Source: Opitutales bacterium
GTDB taxonomy: Bacteria > Verrucomicrobiota > Verrucomicrobiia > Opitutales > JABSRG01
Direction of reading: 5' to 3'
NCBI GenBank assembly: GCA_028280845.1
Contig: JANQKZ010000013.1
Span: forward strand, 1-57,072
DNA length: 57,072 nt
Position numbers and translations under genes: made by a program. Below the pieces are notes generated by a model. The model did not search any database. It was given only the letters and a program-made list of their open reading frames with translations, and was not told where the DNA came from. Shown here in pieces: positions 56,870 to 57,072 of this stretch; the stretch's first letter is position 1, and the number at the start of each line of letters is the position of its first letter.

Positions 56870-57072
56870 GTTAATTCGAGTTCTTTTGAAGTTAAAGATT
56901 GGGATTTGAGTCGGCTTTCTTTTCGCACGGCTTATGCCAATTGTATGAATTTATCACAAGATATTGATATACAACGTTTTGAGTAAATAATTGAGGTGAA
57001 GGAACGGTCTGATGGATTACCCAATTGGGAGTTATTCCCCAAAATCGAAACGCCCGGTTGGGGAATAATCCC

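Overview
The window reads as chromosomal DNA of a Gram-negative bacterium, most likely a verrucomicrobial Opitutae (Puniceicoccaceae-like) lineage. Lipopolysaccharide genes (kdsB, an LptF/LptG permease), many lipoproteins, TatC and a beta-barrel protein show an outer membrane. The lineage is inferred from the gene mix (FolE2, DUF5069, DUF983, long Ig-repeat exoproteins) and from a tryptophan/tyrosine-rich C-terminal module shared by several exported proteins. No rRNA, tRNA, CRISPR array, integrase or transposase was seen. Most genes lack a clear Shine-Dalgarno sequence.

Layout. 0-10.6 kb: housekeeping genes. These are a BamE-like lipoprotein, a HAD phosphatase, an NSS Na+ symporter with a 49-residue MetS-type partner, an LptF/G permease, RlmI-like methyltransferase, a DUF2064 transferase, pyruvate kinase, a YycJ-like metallo-hydrolase, FolE2 and a DUF5069 protein. 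10.8-17.7 kb: the most unusual part. A four-gene minus-strand operon encodes an ExbB/MotA-like channel protein, an Hsp70/actin-fold ATPase and two paralogous von Willebrand A proteins with an ExbD-like membrane anchor, one with an intact and one with a degenerate metal site. Three lipoprotein genes (a glycine-zipper protein and two related proteins) diverge from it. 17.7-22.8 kb: DUF983, an orphan NMT1-type binding protein, kdsB, carA with a leader hairpin, and a divergent arsR/kamA pair sharing a perfect inverted-repeat operator.

22.8-27.2 kb: a signalling operon (receiver, large hybrid kinase, receiver-adenylate cyclase). 27.4-28.6 kb: a HugZ-like gene broken by three frameshifts, convergent with a heme-oxygenase-fold protein that has lost the expected heme ligand. 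28.8-36 kb: a 1590-residue subtilase with Ig-like repeats and a CAP-domain exoprotein, both ending in the aromatic module. 36-39.4 kb: an MFS transporter and hflX, separated by inverted heptanucleotide arrays, then a 47-residue peptide gene with a structured 3' region. 39.6-47.3 kb: ppdK, tatC with a long acidic tail, a YHS protein, a receiver protein and eno. 47.4-56.9 kb: an oligopeptide-binding lipoprotein, a decayed FG-GAP-type gene that also carried the aromatic module, an oligoendopeptidase F, a beta-barrel/histidine kinase/propeller operon, and a secreted coiled-coil protein.

How they work together: pyk, ppdK and eno cover the PEP/pyruvate node of glycolysis and gluconeogenesis. The subtilase, CAP protein and propeller share one C-terminal module and are probably exported or anchored the same way. 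The ExbB/ATPase/vWA operon with its divergent lipoproteins looks like an envelope-spanning, ion-driven assembly of unknown purpose and is the best candidate here for an undescribed system.
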